NCBI RefSeq assembly: GCF_016901855.1
Contig: NZ_JACJKY010000005.1
Span: 1-64,000, forward strand
Reading direction: 5' to 3'
From: Merdimmobilis hominis
Lineage (GTDB): Bacteria; Bacillota; Clostridia; Oscillospirales; Ruminococcaceae
DNA: 64,000 nucleotides
The stretch's first letter is position 1, and each line of letters opens with the position of its first letter. A program made the translations under genes and the position numbers. The notes below the pieces were generated by a model. It was not told the DNA's origin. It saw nothing but the letters and a program-made list of their open reading frames with translations, and ran no database searches. Below are positions 40,159-48,900 of the stretch, in pieces.

Positions 40159-41082
40159 TTACGGGATCATGTTGCCAGCGGCTTTGTAAAGACCGTACCA
40201 TTCCTCACGGCTAAGCGGCAGATCCGAACCTTTGATGCTCTCTTTCATATGAGCTTCGCTGGTGGTGCCGAGAATCACCTGGATATTCGCCGGATGACGG
40301 GTCAAAAATGCAACAGCGATTGCAGTGCTTGTCACATCGTACTGTTTTGCAAGGCGGTCCATCTCCTCGTTGAGTGCTTTGTATTTGTCGGTGTCGCCGA
40401 TGACCGGGCCTTCAAAGAATCCCTTCTGGAACGGCGACCATGCCTGGATGGTGATGTTCTTTAAGCGGCAGTAGTCGATGACACCGCCGTCACGGTTGAT
40501 GCTCTGGTCGATTGCCATGTTGACTGCCATGCCGTGGTCAATCATCGGGGTGTGTGCAATACCTAACTGCATCTGGTCGACACAGATCGGCATCGGCAGT
40601 GCGCGTGCGAGCAGTTCCATCTGATAAGGATTGTGGTTCGACACGCCGAAATGACGGACTTTTCCGCTCTCGCGCAGTTTGGAGAATGCCTCTGCCACTT
40701 CGTTCGGCTCCATCAGTGCGTCCGGACGGTGCAGAAGCAGAACGTCGATATAATCGGTGTTGAGCGCTTTTAAGCTGTCGTCGACCTGACGCAGAATATG
40801 TTCTTTTGAAAAATCATAGCCGAACGGACGGATGCCGCATTTTGTCTGGATGATCATTTTTTCGCGCAGGGAAGGGTTCATGCCGATCGATTCTGCGAAA
40901 TACCGCTCGCATGCGTGGTCGCCGCCGTAGATATCTGCGTGATCGAAGAAGTTAACCCCTTCCTCCATCGCAGTTTTTACAAGATGATCAACTTCCGGCT
41001 GTGTACGGCCGACGATGCGCATGCATCCCATTGCAATGTTTGATACGGTGAGTTTTGTTGCGCCAAGTGTAAAATACTTCAT
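40159..41082 (-). CDS. aldo/keto reductase
   Basis: A 307-residue NAD(P)H-dependent TIM-barrel oxidoreductase with the complete catalytic tetrad Asp47, Tyr52 (HADIYGG), Lys81 (QTKCGI) and His118 (LLLHRPD). It resembles the YdhF/oxidoreductase subgroup. The ATG at 41082 follows GAAGGAAAC; an in-frame upstream ATG at 41118 lies inside the thioesterase gene. Substrate unknown. Confidence 0.92.
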   Translation of the reverse strand: MKYFTLGATKLTVSNIAMGCMRIVGRTQPEVDHLVKTAMEEGVNFFDHADIYGGDHACERYFAESIGMNPSLREKMIIQTKCGIRPFGYDFSKEHILRQVDDSLKALNTDYIDVLLLHRPDALMEPNEVAEAFSKLRESGKVRHFGVSNHNPYQMELLARALPMPICVDQMQLGIAHTPMIDHGMAVNMAIDQSINRDGGVIDYCRLKNITIQAWSPFQKGFFEGPVIGDTDKYKALNEEMDRLAKQYDVTSTAIAVAFLTRHPANIQVILGTTSEAHMKESIKGSDLPLSREEWYGLYKAAGNMIP

Positions 41083-41104
41083 TGTCGTTTCCTTCTTTCG
41101 GTGT

Positions 41105-41542
41105 TTATTTTTGTTCAAGCGCGCTAATCGGCGGTTCGATTGCGTTTGTAAGGGATGTGTATAATTCCGGCTGATATTTTTTTAAGTTTTTCGGCCGGAA
41201 CGTCGTGCTGTCTACAAAGGCATGCTCCGTATAGCCCACAGAAAGCAGTGTATCCCCGCGGAATACCTCGTATTCCAGCCGGATGCGAATCGGCGTTGCG
41301 TATGAAGTACGCGTGCGGATGGTGAGCACATCCTCATAATGTGCCGGCTGTTTATACGACGCATACAGCGAAGTGAGCGGCATCATTACGCCGCGTGCTT
41401 CGAGTTCGCTGTAGGAGATGCCGAGCCCTTTGATATACTCGGTGCGTGCCTGTTCAAACCAGACCGCATAGTTTGAGTGGTGTGCAATGCCCATCTGATC
41501 GGTTTCGGCATAGCGCACCACAATCGAAGTTTCTGTAATCAT
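41105..41542 (-). CDS. acyl-CoA thioesterase, 4HBT/YbgC-like
   Basis: A 145-residue hotdog-fold protein with the YbgC/FadM signature RYAETDQMGIAHHSNYAVWF. Asp15 is the likely catalytic residue. AAAGGATC precedes the ATG. It lies 22 bp before the aldo/keto reductase gene. Function in acyl-CoA or aromatic thioester hydrolysis is a family expectation only. Confidence 0.9.
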   Translation of the reverse strand: MITETSIVVRYAETDQMGIAHHSNYAVWFEQARTEYIKGLGISYSELEARGVMMPLTSLYASYKQPAHYEDVLTIRTRTSYATPIRIRLEYEVFRGDTLLSVGYTEHAFVDSTTFRPKNLKKYQPELYTSLTNAIEPPISALEQK

Positions 41543-41559
41543 GAAAAAGATCCTTTCGC

Positions 41560-42429
41560 TCAGTCGCTCAAAAGCAGATTGTTTGCCGTATGAAGCAGAT
41601 ACGACGCAGTTGTTTTGCGCTGGGCAAACGACATCTGATTGCTGAATGCGCCGAACGCCTCATACGAAAACGCGCCGTTGTATCCCACGCGGCGCAGAGC
41701 ATCGATAAATTCGTCCCAGTGAATCGTTCCGCCAAACGGTGCAATATGCTCATCAAGCAGTGCGTGGTTATCATGCACATGCAGACAGCCGAGCGCATCA
41801 TGAAGCGATGATACAAAATCTGCGCAGGAAATGCCTATGATGTTGGCGTGGCCGGTGTCTAAGCAAGCGGTGGCGTGTTCGCGTCCGAGCTTTTCTAAAA
41901 ACCACAGCACTTCTTCGGGTGTACTGCAGTGTGATTTGCACAGCCGTTTTGTGAACGGATCGCACGCAAACAGGTTCTCGACGCCGATTTTCACACCCGT
42001 CTGCTTTGCAAACGGCAGGTACGATTCATATTCGCGCAGTGCCGCAATGCGCGCGGCTTCGTCAGGCATCCCCATGGCACTTTCGCGTGTATGTCTTGCG
42101 TGAATGACAAATACATTCGCCCCTAAGATCTCCGCGACAAAAAAGCCGCGTTCCGTGAGTTTGCGCACGCGTTCCTCGTTTGGCTCTGCGCCAATGGGTG
42201 CAGGCATCGGTGCATGCATCTGCGAAAACGAAATGCCGCACGCGTCCGCCGTTTTCCGCAGAGAACGTGCATAGTCCTCCCAGTTGTCCGAAAGATAGAC
42301 GGAATCGTCCTTGTCGTGCGCAAAATACGTGTAGTCGAGCGCTGTGTAGCCAAGAGCTGCCGCTGTGCGGATCGCCTCATGTTCGTCGCCGTTTACAGTC
42401 AGCACGTCCGTCGTTGTTCCGATTTTCAT
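41560..42429 (-). CDS. sugar phosphate isomerase/epimerase family TIM barrel
   Basis: A 289-residue protein of the AP endonuclease 2 / xylose isomerase-like barrel family. Metal-ligand regions are visible: FVIHARHTR, KIGVENLF, CLDTGHANI, CLHVHDNHA and SYEAFGAF. Members isomerise or epimerise sugars and inositols; the substrate is unknown. TTGGAGGCG precedes the ATG at 42429. It is the first of six or seven close-spaced minus-strand genes behind an extended -10 promoter. Confidence 0.88.
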   Translation of the reverse strand: MKIGTTTDVLTVNGDEHEAIRTAAALGYTALDYTYFAHDKDDSVYLSDNWEDYARSLRKTADACGISFSQMHAPMPAPIGAEPNEERVRKLTERGFFVAEILGANVFVIHARHTRESAMGMPDEAARIAALREYESYLPFAKQTGVKIGVENLFACDPFTKRLCKSHCSTPEEVLWFLEKLGREHATACLDTGHANIIGISCADFVSSLHDALGCLHVHDNHALLDEHIAPFGGTIHWDEFIDALRRVGYNGAFSYEAFGAFSNQMSFAQRKTTASYLLHTANNLLLSD

Positions 42430-42493
42430 GTGATATCGCCTCCAAATCAAAGAGTGGCAAGCAATGAACGAAACAAATCGTTTAGTCACTGCC

Positions 42494-42502
42494 ATTATAG
42501 CA
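42494..42502 (-). promoter_or_regulatory. extended -10 promoter of the minus-strand operon
   Basis: TGCTATAAT on the minus strand, a TGn-extended -10 box, with no good -35 at 17 bp. It lies 65 bp before the first start codon of the operon 42429-37795. Confidence 0.6.
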
Positions 42503-42540
42503 TAAATGCAAGGCGCACACCATCTTTTTCTTTTGCGCCG

Positions 42541-42569
42541 TTGCAAAAAATCTTTGGGTCGGATACAAT
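42541..42569 (+). promoter_or_regulatory. promoter of nfo
   Basis: TTGCAA (42541-42546) and TACAAT (42564-42569) with 17-bp spacing, 30 bp before the nfo start codon. Confidence 0.65.
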
Positions 42570-42599
42570 AAAAGCAAACCGCAAAAAGGAGGGGGAGCT

Positions 42600-43454
42600 A
42601 TGACCCCGTTTTATATCGGAAGCCACTTGTCGGTTTCCAAAGGATTTGCCGCCGCGGCGAAAGACGCTGTTTCGATCGGCGCAAATACCTTTCAGTTTTT
42701 CACCCGCAATCCGCGCGGCAGCCGTGCAAAAGCACTCGATGAAAAGGATATCGCCGCTTGCGCCGCGCTGATGAATGAACACACATTCGGCCCGCTGCTC
42801 GCGCATGCGCCGTACACATTGAATGCCGCATCAAAAGACGAACAGACGCGCGAATTTGCACGCATGACGATGAAAGATGACCTGGTGCGTTTAGAACAGC
42901 TGCCATGCGCGCTGTATAACTTCCATCCAGGCAGCCATGTGGGACAAGGTGCTAAGCAGGGTATTGAATGGATTGCATCGATGCTCAATGAGGTGATCGA
43001 TCCTGCGCAGCGCACCACCGTTTTGCTCGAAACGATGGCAGGCAAGGGAACAGAGGTCGGCCGCTCGTTTGAGGAACTGCGCGCTATTATTGATAAAGTC
43101 GAGCACAGCGAAAAACTGGGCGTCTGTTTGGACACCTGCCATGTGCATGACGCAGGCTATGACATCATCTCCGATTTAGACGGCGTGCTCGCAGAATTTG
43201 ACCATGTCATTGGGCTTTCACGCCTGCGTGCGGTTCATTTAAACGATTCGCTGAATCCGTGCGGCGCCAAAAAAGACCGTCATGCAAAAATCGGGGAAGG
43301 ACAGATCGGCACAGAGGCGCTTGTGCGCGTCATCAACCATCCATCCCTTTGTCATCTGCCGTTTTTCTTAGAAACGCCGAACGAACTGCCCGGCTATGCA
43401 TCGGAGATCGCACTGCTGCGTGGTCGCCGTGCGGAAGAGGAGCCGGCCGGATGA
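42600..43454 (+). CDS. nfo: deoxyribonuclease IV (AP endonuclease Nfo)
   Basis: A 284-residue zinc-dependent DNA repair enzyme. The family signatures are intact: AHAPYTLN, an LLETMAGKG motif, [15 protein letters not shown] and [21 protein letters not shown]. It cuts 5' of abasic sites. AAAGGAGGGGG precedes the ATG. The stop overlaps the next gene by 4 bp; that gene is an AlkD-like glycosylase, making a base-excision-repair pair. Confidence 0.96.
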   Translation: MTPFYIGSHLSVSKGFAAAAKDAVSIGANTFQFFTRNPRGSRAKALDEKDIAACAALMNEHTFGPLLAHAPYTLNAASKDEQTREFARMTMKDDLVRLEQLPCALYNFHPGSHVGQGAKQGIEWIASMLNEVIDPAQRTTVLLETMAGKGTEVGRSFEELRAIIDKVEHSEKLGVCLDTCHVHDAGYDIISDLDGVLAEFDHVIGLSRLRAVHLNDSLNPCGAKKDRHAKIGEGQIGTEALVRVINHPSLCHLPFFLETPNELPGYASEIALLRGRRAEEEPAG

Positions 43455-44167
43455 CACGCGAAGAACTGCAAAGCACGCTTTGTGCGATGGCGGAGGACGG
43501 CTACCGTGCATTCTCCGCACGGCTTTTGCCGCCGGGAACCGATTTGCTCGGTGTACGGCTGCCGAAGCTGCGTGCGCTCGCCAAAACGATTATCAAACAA
43601 AACGAACACGAAGCGGTGCTGTCCATGCTGTTCGATGCAGAAAACGCCTGCTTTGAAGAACAGATGCTGCAAGCGTTTTTGATTGCATTTTCGCCCTGCA
43701 CGTTGGAGGAGCGGCTGTACCGTACGAAACGGTTTATCCCGCTGATTGAAAACTGGTCGGTGTGCGACAGCTTTTGTGCCGCGTTTCCGGTGTCAAAGAA
43801 ACATGAAGAGGAAATCTTTTCGTTTGTGTGCACGTTTGCATCTTTTTCCGAAGAATTTGCACGGCGGTTTGCAGCAGTGATGCTTCTTGACCACTTTGTA
43901 TCGGAACAATGGCTGTCAAAAACGCTTTCGGTGCTCGCCGGCATCTCGACAGACGGATATTATGCCCGCATGGCAGTGGCGTGGGCGCTGTCGGCCTGCT
44001 GTGTGCGCGATTTTTCGAATACACGCAAAATCTTGTTTTCCGGTGCGTTTGATCTTGAAACCATGCGGTTTGCCGTGCAGAAATGCGCCGATTCCAAACG
44101 ACTTTCACCCGAACAGAAAAACGCACTGCGCAGTGAATTCTGTGCAGTGCGTTTAGAAAAAATATAA
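43451..44167 (+). CDS. AlkD-like DNA alkylation repair protein
   Basis: A 238-residue all-helical HEAT-like repeat protein of the DNA alkylation repair family: [43 protein letters not shown], then [17 protein letters not shown]. The ATG at 43451 overlaps the nfo stop (ATGA); an upstream in-frame ATG at 43259 lies inside nfo. AlkD-type proteins excise bulky cationic alkyl bases, leaving abasic sites that Nfo would process. The exact activity of this branch is less certain. Confidence 0.88.
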   Translation: MTREELQSTLCAMAEDGYRAFSARLLPPGTDLLGVRLPKLRALAKTIIKQNEHEAVLSMLFDAENACFEEQMLQAFLIAFSPCTLEERLYRTKRFIPLIENWSVCDSFCAAFPVSKKHEEEIFSFVCTFASFSEEFARRFAAVMLLDHFVSEQWLSKTLSVLAGISTDGYYARMAVAWALSACCVRDFSNTRKILFSGAFDLETMRFAVQKCADSKRLSPEQKNALRSEFCAVRLEKI

Positions 44168-44170
44168 GCA

Positions 44171-44208
44171 AAGCGCCGGACAAATGTCCGGCGCTTATCT
44201 GCTTTTTT
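44171..44208 (+). terminator. terminator of nfo-alkD
   Basis: A perfect 11-bp GC-rich stem AAGCGCCGGAC / GTCCGGCGCTT immediately after the stop codon, followed after 6 bases by a T-run. Confidence 0.8.
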
Positions 44209-44251
44209 AGGGGGTTCGTTTTGCGGTCAAAAAATGCACCGCAGAAAAGGA

Positions 44252-44283
44252 AAAGATCTGGGCGCTTGTGCGTCCAGATCTTT
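44252..44283 (-). terminator. terminator of the tRNA cluster
   Basis: Stem AAAGATCTGG / CCAGATCTTT just beyond the 3' end of tRNA-Glu(CTC), with a T-rich tail on the minus strand. Confidence 0.8.
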
Positions 44284-44287
44284 CATC

Positions 44288-44362
44288 TGGTGACCCCAGG
44301 GAGAATCGAACTCCCGATTACGCCGTGAGAGGGCGTCGTCTTAGCCGCTTGACCATGGGGCC
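44288..44362 (-). tRNA. tRNA-Glu (anticodon CTC)
   Basis: A 75-nt cloverleaf including an encoded CCA end. Acceptor GGCCCCA pairs with TGGGGTC, the anticodon loop is CTCTCAC in a CGCC/GGCG stem, and the T arm is GGGAGTTCGATTCTCCC. Confidence 0.95.
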
Positions 44363-44442
44363 TTTCATATATACAAAGCAGGAAATTTCCTGCTTGTTTT
44401 TAAAATAAAAGCGACAAAACGATTGCCCTGCCGCTTTTTTGA

Positions 44443-44517
44443 TGGTGACCCGTGCGAGAATCGAACTCGCGATTCCGCCGTGAAAGGGCGATGTCTTAAC
44501 CTCTTGACCAACGGGCC
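44443..44517 (-). tRNA. tRNA-Glu (anticodon TTC)
   Basis: A 75-nt cloverleaf with encoded CCA. Acceptor GGCCCGT pairs with ACGGGTC, the anticodon loop is CTTTCAC, and the T arm is GCGAGTTCGATTCTCGC. It differs from the neighbouring Glu(CTC) gene mainly in acceptor and T stem. Confidence 0.95.
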
Positions 44518-44523
44518 ATAATA

Positions 44524-44600
44524 TGGTAGCGGTAGTCGGATTCGAACCAACGACACTGCGGGTATGAACCGCATGCTCTAGCCAACTGAGCTATACCGCC
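44524..44600 (-). tRNA. tRNA-Met (anticodon CAT)
   Basis: A 77-nt cloverleaf with encoded CCA. Acceptor GGCGGTA pairs with TACCGCT (one G-T pair), and the anticodon loop is TTCATAC. A paired first base argues against initiator tRNA. A lysidine-modified Ile tRNA cannot be excluded. Confidence 0.92.
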
Positions 44601-44850
44601 GTTTGTGTCGTATCCTCCGTGAGAGAACATGCATTATTATATCGGACAATTCGCCTTTTGTCAACAGCTTTTTTGATATTTTTTTCGCTTTGGTCAGATG
44701 ACCAAAAACAAGGTGCTTTGGATATCGCTTGTTGTAATATTTGTGCAAAACAGCGTGCTGTTCATCTTTTTTTGAATGGATGCATACAATAGGATTGACC
44801 GGTATGGCGCTGTTTATTCCTGCCGGAACAAACAAAAAAGGAGAATCTCC

Positions 44851-45111
44851 ATGCAAAAAAATCCGATGATGGACGCACTTTTTAAACAGGCGGGCAAACA
44901 GGCGGGTGTTTCTGCCGATCAGGTCAAACAAAGTGTGAATAGCGGCGATTTTTCGAATTTGCTTCGCGCAATGAAGCCCGAGGACGCCAAACGGTTTTCG
45001 CAGGCGGTAAACAATCCGGAACTTGCAAAACAGATTCTGTCTTCGCCGCAGGCACAAGCGCTTCTGCGCCGGTTTTCACAAGGAGGCGGCAGCAATGGAG
45101 GACTTGGCTGA
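44851..45111 (+). CDS. small hypothetical protein, first of a three-gene set
   Basis: An 86-residue helical protein starting MQKNPMMDALFKQAGKQAGV and ending in a Gly-rich SQGGGSNGGLG tail. It contains LLRAMKPEDAKRFSQAVNNPELAKQILSS-type helices. AAAGGAG precedes the ATG; an in-frame ATG at 44776 lacks a site. Overlaps the next gene by 17 bp. I do not recognise the family. No signal or membrane segment. Confidence 0.75.
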   Translation: MQKNPMMDALFKQAGKQAGVSADQVKQSVNSGDFSNLLRAMKPEDAKRFSQAVNNPELAKQILSSPQAQALLRRFSQGGGSNGGLG

Positions 45112-45478
45112 GCAATTAAAAGCCATTTTAAATTCCCCGGAGGGCCAAAAGCAGCTGCAAGCCGTCGCGTCGATGCTCGGCGGCAGCGGAGATTCGGGCG
45201 GGGGCGATCTTTCGTCGCTCATGCAGCCGCCTGCAAAAGAGAATCTGCAAACAAGCGAATCTGCCCCGGCGATTGACGTAAACATGATCGCGAATATCAG
45301 CCAGATGATGAAAAACATGAACACAAACGACAAAAACACACAGCTTCTGCTCGCATTAAAGCCGCATTTCAGTGAGCGAAGACAGTCAAAGGTCGACCGT
45401 GCAGTCAAGATGCTGCGGCTGTTTTCGATGCTGCCCATGCTGCGGCAAAGCGGGATTTTGTCGGAGTTTGAGCTTTAA
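45095..45478 (+). CDS. small hypothetical protein, second of the three-gene set
   Basis: A 127-residue soluble protein. The N-terminal helix LAEQLKAILNSPEGQKQLQ resembles the SSPQAQALL helix region of the first protein, a Gly-rich hinge follows, and the C-terminal half (LLLALKPHFSERRQSKVDRA) is basic and helical. AAGGAGG precedes the ATG. Unknown function; similar trios occur in clostridial genomes near housekeeping genes, to my recollection, but I cannot name them. Confidence 0.75.
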   Translation: MEDLAEQLKAILNSPEGQKQLQAVASMLGGSGDSGGGDLSSLMQPPAKENLQTSESAPAIDVNMIANISQMMKNMNTNDKNTQLLLALKPHFSERRQSKVDRAVKMLRLFSMLPMLRQSGILSEFEL

Positions 45479-45496
45479 GCGGAAAGGTGGGACAGC

Positions 45497-45784
45497 ATGG
45501 CGCGTGAATATACAAGCGAGGAAATTCTTGCAATGCAAAAGGATGCGGTGCGCCGTGTTGCCCAAATGCGCAAATTAAGCCAGACACGCGTGCAGCAGCA
45601 GCCGGCACCGGCACAAAAAGAAAAACCGTCGCCCGAGCAGCAGTCAGATGAGGCAGTATCCGGACTTTTGGACACATTGTTTTCCGATTCGGAGTCGCTT
45701 TTGATTTTGGCGGTTTTGTTTTTGCTCATCCGCGAAAAGGCGGATGCGAAGCTGATTTTGGCGCTTTTTTACCTGCTTTTGTAG
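45497..45784 (+). CDS. small hypothetical membrane protein, third of the set
   Basis: A 95-residue protein with a basic helical N-terminus, a Gln/Pro/Glu-rich linker and hydrophobic C-terminal helices (LLILAVLFLLIREKADAKLILALFYLLL). It could form a hairpin in the membrane and anchor the two preceding soluble proteins; that is inference. AAAGGTGGG precedes the ATG. Confidence 0.75.
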   Translation: MAREYTSEEILAMQKDAVRRVAQMRKLSQTRVQQQPAPAQKEKPSPEQQSDEAVSGLLDTLFSDSESLLILAVLFLLIREKADAKLILALFYLLL

Positions 45785-45797
45785 TGGAATCAACAGG

Positions 45798-45843
45798 AAA
45801 AATCCGTTTGATTGACATTTTGCTCAGTCAAGCGGATTTTTTT
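45798..45843 (+). terminator. terminator of the three-gene set
   Basis: A long stem with G-U pairs (AAAATCCGTTTGATT... / ...GTCAAGCGGATTTT) ending in seven Ts, right after the stop at 45784. Confidence 0.85.
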
Positions 45844-45852
45844 GCGTTCTTT

Positions 45853-45893
45853 TTGGCGTGTAAACCGGAAAAATCCTTTACATTACACGCCAA
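45853..45893. promoter_or_regulatory. spaced inverted repeat flanking the nifJ -35 box
   Basis: TTGGCGTGTAA (45853-45863) and its exact complement TTACACGCCAA (45883-45893) are 30 bp apart centre to centre. The right arm fills the -35/-10 spacer of the nifJ promoter and the -35 box lies between the arms. Two half-sites on the same DNA face suggest a dimeric or looping repressor. It does not match Rex. Confidence 0.6.
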
Positions 45894-45905
45894 ACGTGCT
45901 ATTAT
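45877..45905 (+). promoter_or_regulatory. promoter of nifJ
   Basis: TTTACA (45877-45882) and TATTAT (45900-45905) with 17-bp spacing, 89 bp before the start codon. Confidence 0.8.
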
Positions 45906-45994
45906 GATGGTAAGTGTGCGGGACATTTTTGCGCATTTGCGCACAGGTTTCGCACGGCCGTTTTTGCGGTCAAAACTTCAAGGAGGAAAAACAA

Positions 45995-48900
45995 ATGGCA
46001 AGAAAAATGAAAACCATGGACGGCAACAACGCTGCCGCTTATGCTTCGTATGCCTTTACCGACGTTGCTGCGATCTACCCGATCACACCGTCGTCCACCA
46101 TGGCGGAAGTAACCGACAAATGGGCTACCGAAGGAAAACTCAACATCTTCGGTGAAAAAGTCCGCGTTGTTGAAATGCAGTCCGAGGCCGGTGCTGCAGG
46201 TGCGGTTCACGGCTCGCTGTCTGCCGGCGCACTGACAACCACATACACCGCTTCGCAGGGTCTTCTGCTCATGATTCCGAATATGTACAAAATCGCAGGC
46301 GAGCTTCTGCCGTGCGTTATCAACGTTTCTGCACGTGCACTGGCTTCCCACGCACTGTCCATCTTCGGTGACCACTCCGACGTATACGCATGCCGTCAGA
46401 CCGGCTTTGCAATGCTCGCTTCCACTTCTCCGCAGGAGGCTATGGATTTGGGCGCTGTTGCACACATGTCCGCAATCGAAGGCCGCGTTCCGTTCATTCA
46501 CTTCTTCGACGGTTTCCGTACTTCTCACGAGCTGCAGAAAGTTGCTTGCTGGGACAATGCTGACCTCGCTGACATGGTCAACTGGGAAGCAATCGACGAA
46601 TTCAGAAGCCGTGCAATGAACCCGGAGCATCCGACGCTGCGCGGTACCGCACAGAACCCGGATATCTTCTTCCAGGCTCGTGAGGCTTGCAACACCTATT
46701 ATGAAAATGTTCCGGCTGTCGTTGAGAAATACATGGCAAAAGTCAACGAGAAAATCGGCACAAACTATCAGCTGTTCAACTACTACGGCGCTGCTGATGC
46801 AGAGCACGTAATCGTTGCAATGGGCTCTGTTCTCGACACCATCGAGGAGACCATTGACTACTTGAACGCAAACGGCGGCAAATACGGCCTTGTAAAAGTT
46901 CGTCTGTATCGTCCGTTCTGCGCAGACAAACTGGTTGCAGCAATTCCGGAGACTGTAAAACAGATCACAGTACTCGATCGTACCAAAGAGCCGGGCTCCC
47001 AGGGCGAACCGCTGTACCTCGATGTTGTTGCAGCACTCAAAGATACAAAATTTGACCGCGTTCCGGTTTATGCAGGCCGTTACGGCTTGGGTTCGAAAGA
47101 TACCACCCCGGCTGACATCATCGCGGTTTACAAAAATACCGAGAAAAAACGTTTCACCATCGGCATCGTTGACGACGTGACAAACCTGTCCCTCGAAGTC
47201 AAAGAGAACCCGAACACCACCCCGGCTGGCATCACAAGCTGCAAATTCTGGGGATTGGGCGCAGACGGTACAGTCGGTGCAAACAAAAACTCCATCAAGA
47301 TCATCGGCGACCACACCGATATGAACGTACAGGCTTACTTCGACTATGACTCGAAGAAATCGGGTGGCTTGACCGTTTCCCACCTGCGTTTCGGCAACCC
47401 GGCGATCAAATCGACCTACCTCATCAACAAAGCAGACTTTGTTGCATGTCATAACCCGTCGTATGTCCACAAATACGACATGATCTCTGACCTGAATGAG
47501 GGCGGCACATTCCTGTTGAACTGCGGCTGGACACTCGACGAGCTCGAAGAGAAACTCCCGGGCCAGATGAAACGTGCAATCGCAGAGAAGAAAGTAAACT
47601 TCTACACCATCGACGGCGTGAAAATTGCAAAAGAAATCGGTCTGGGCGGCAGAATCAACACCATCCTCCAGTCTGCATTCTTCAAACTTGCAAACATCAT
47701 CCCGGCTGAGGATGCAGTCAAATACATGAAAGACGCTGCAACCGCTTCCTACGGCAAAAAAGGCGAGCACATCGTTAAAATGAACCACGACGCAATCGAT
47801 CGCGGTGCACAGGACGTTGTGAAAGTTGAATATCCGGCTTCTTGGGCAAATGCTGCTGACACCGATCTGTCGGTTAAAGCTGAGGGCGGCCGTGAGGACG
47901 TGCTCAAATACGTAAACTCCATCCAGAACCCGATCAACTCCTTCGAAGGCAGCAAACTTCCGGTTTCTGCATTCACCGATTATGTAAACGGTGTGTTGCC
48001 GCTCGGTTCCTCTGCTTATGAGAAACGCGGCATCGCAATCGACGTTCCGAACTGGAATCCGGAGAATTGTATCCAGTGTAACTTCTGCTCGTATGTCTGC
48101 CCGCACGCAGTCATCCGTCCGGTTGCAATGACCGACGAAGAGCTCAAAAACGCTCCGGAAGGCACACTGTCTGCACCGATGACCGGTGTTGCTGGCATGA
48201 ACTTCGTTATGACTGTTTCTGCTCTTGACTGTACCGGATGCGGCTCTTGTGCAAACGTTTGCCCGGGCAAAAAAGGCAACAAAGCACTTGTTATGACTCC
48301 GCTTGACCAGATGGTTGAGAAACAGGCTGGCTTCAACTACGGCCTGACCGTTTCCGAGAAACCGGAACTCCTTGAGAAATTCAAACCGACCACCGTGAAA
48401 GGCAGCCAGTTCAAACAGCCGCTGCTCGAGTTCTCCGGCGCATGCGCAGGCTGCGGCGAGACTCCGTATGCAAAACTGGTTACCCAGCTGTTCGGCGACA
48501 GAATGTACATCGCAAACGCAACCGGCTGTTCGTCCATCTGGGGCGGTTCGGCTCCGTCCACTCCGTACACCGTAAACCGTGCAGGCTTCGGTCCGGCTTG
48601 GGCAAACTCCCTGTTTGAGGATAACGCAGAGTACGGCTACGGCATGTACCTGGCTCAGAACACCATCCGCACAAAACTCGTGAAGAAAATCGAAGCACTC
48701 GGCGAAAAAGTGGAAGGCGAGAAGAAAGAGATCATCGATAACTACTTAAACACCTTGAACTGCGGCAACGAGAACCGTAAAGCAACCGACGCACTGATTT
48801 CCATGCTCGAGGCTTGCGGCTGCGACGAATCCAAAGAGATTCTCAAAAGCAAAGATTACCTTGCGAAAAAATCTGTCTGGATCTTCGGCGGCGACGGATG

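Noticed and set aside
45853-45893. Rex site at nifJ
   Set aside because: The arms (TTGGCGTGTAA) do not match TTGTTAA, and the spacing is far too wide.
45902-48106. 734-codon open frame antisense to nifJ
   Set aside because: Long Cys-rich shadow frame produced by the strong codon bias of nifJ; no ribosome site and no recognisable domain.
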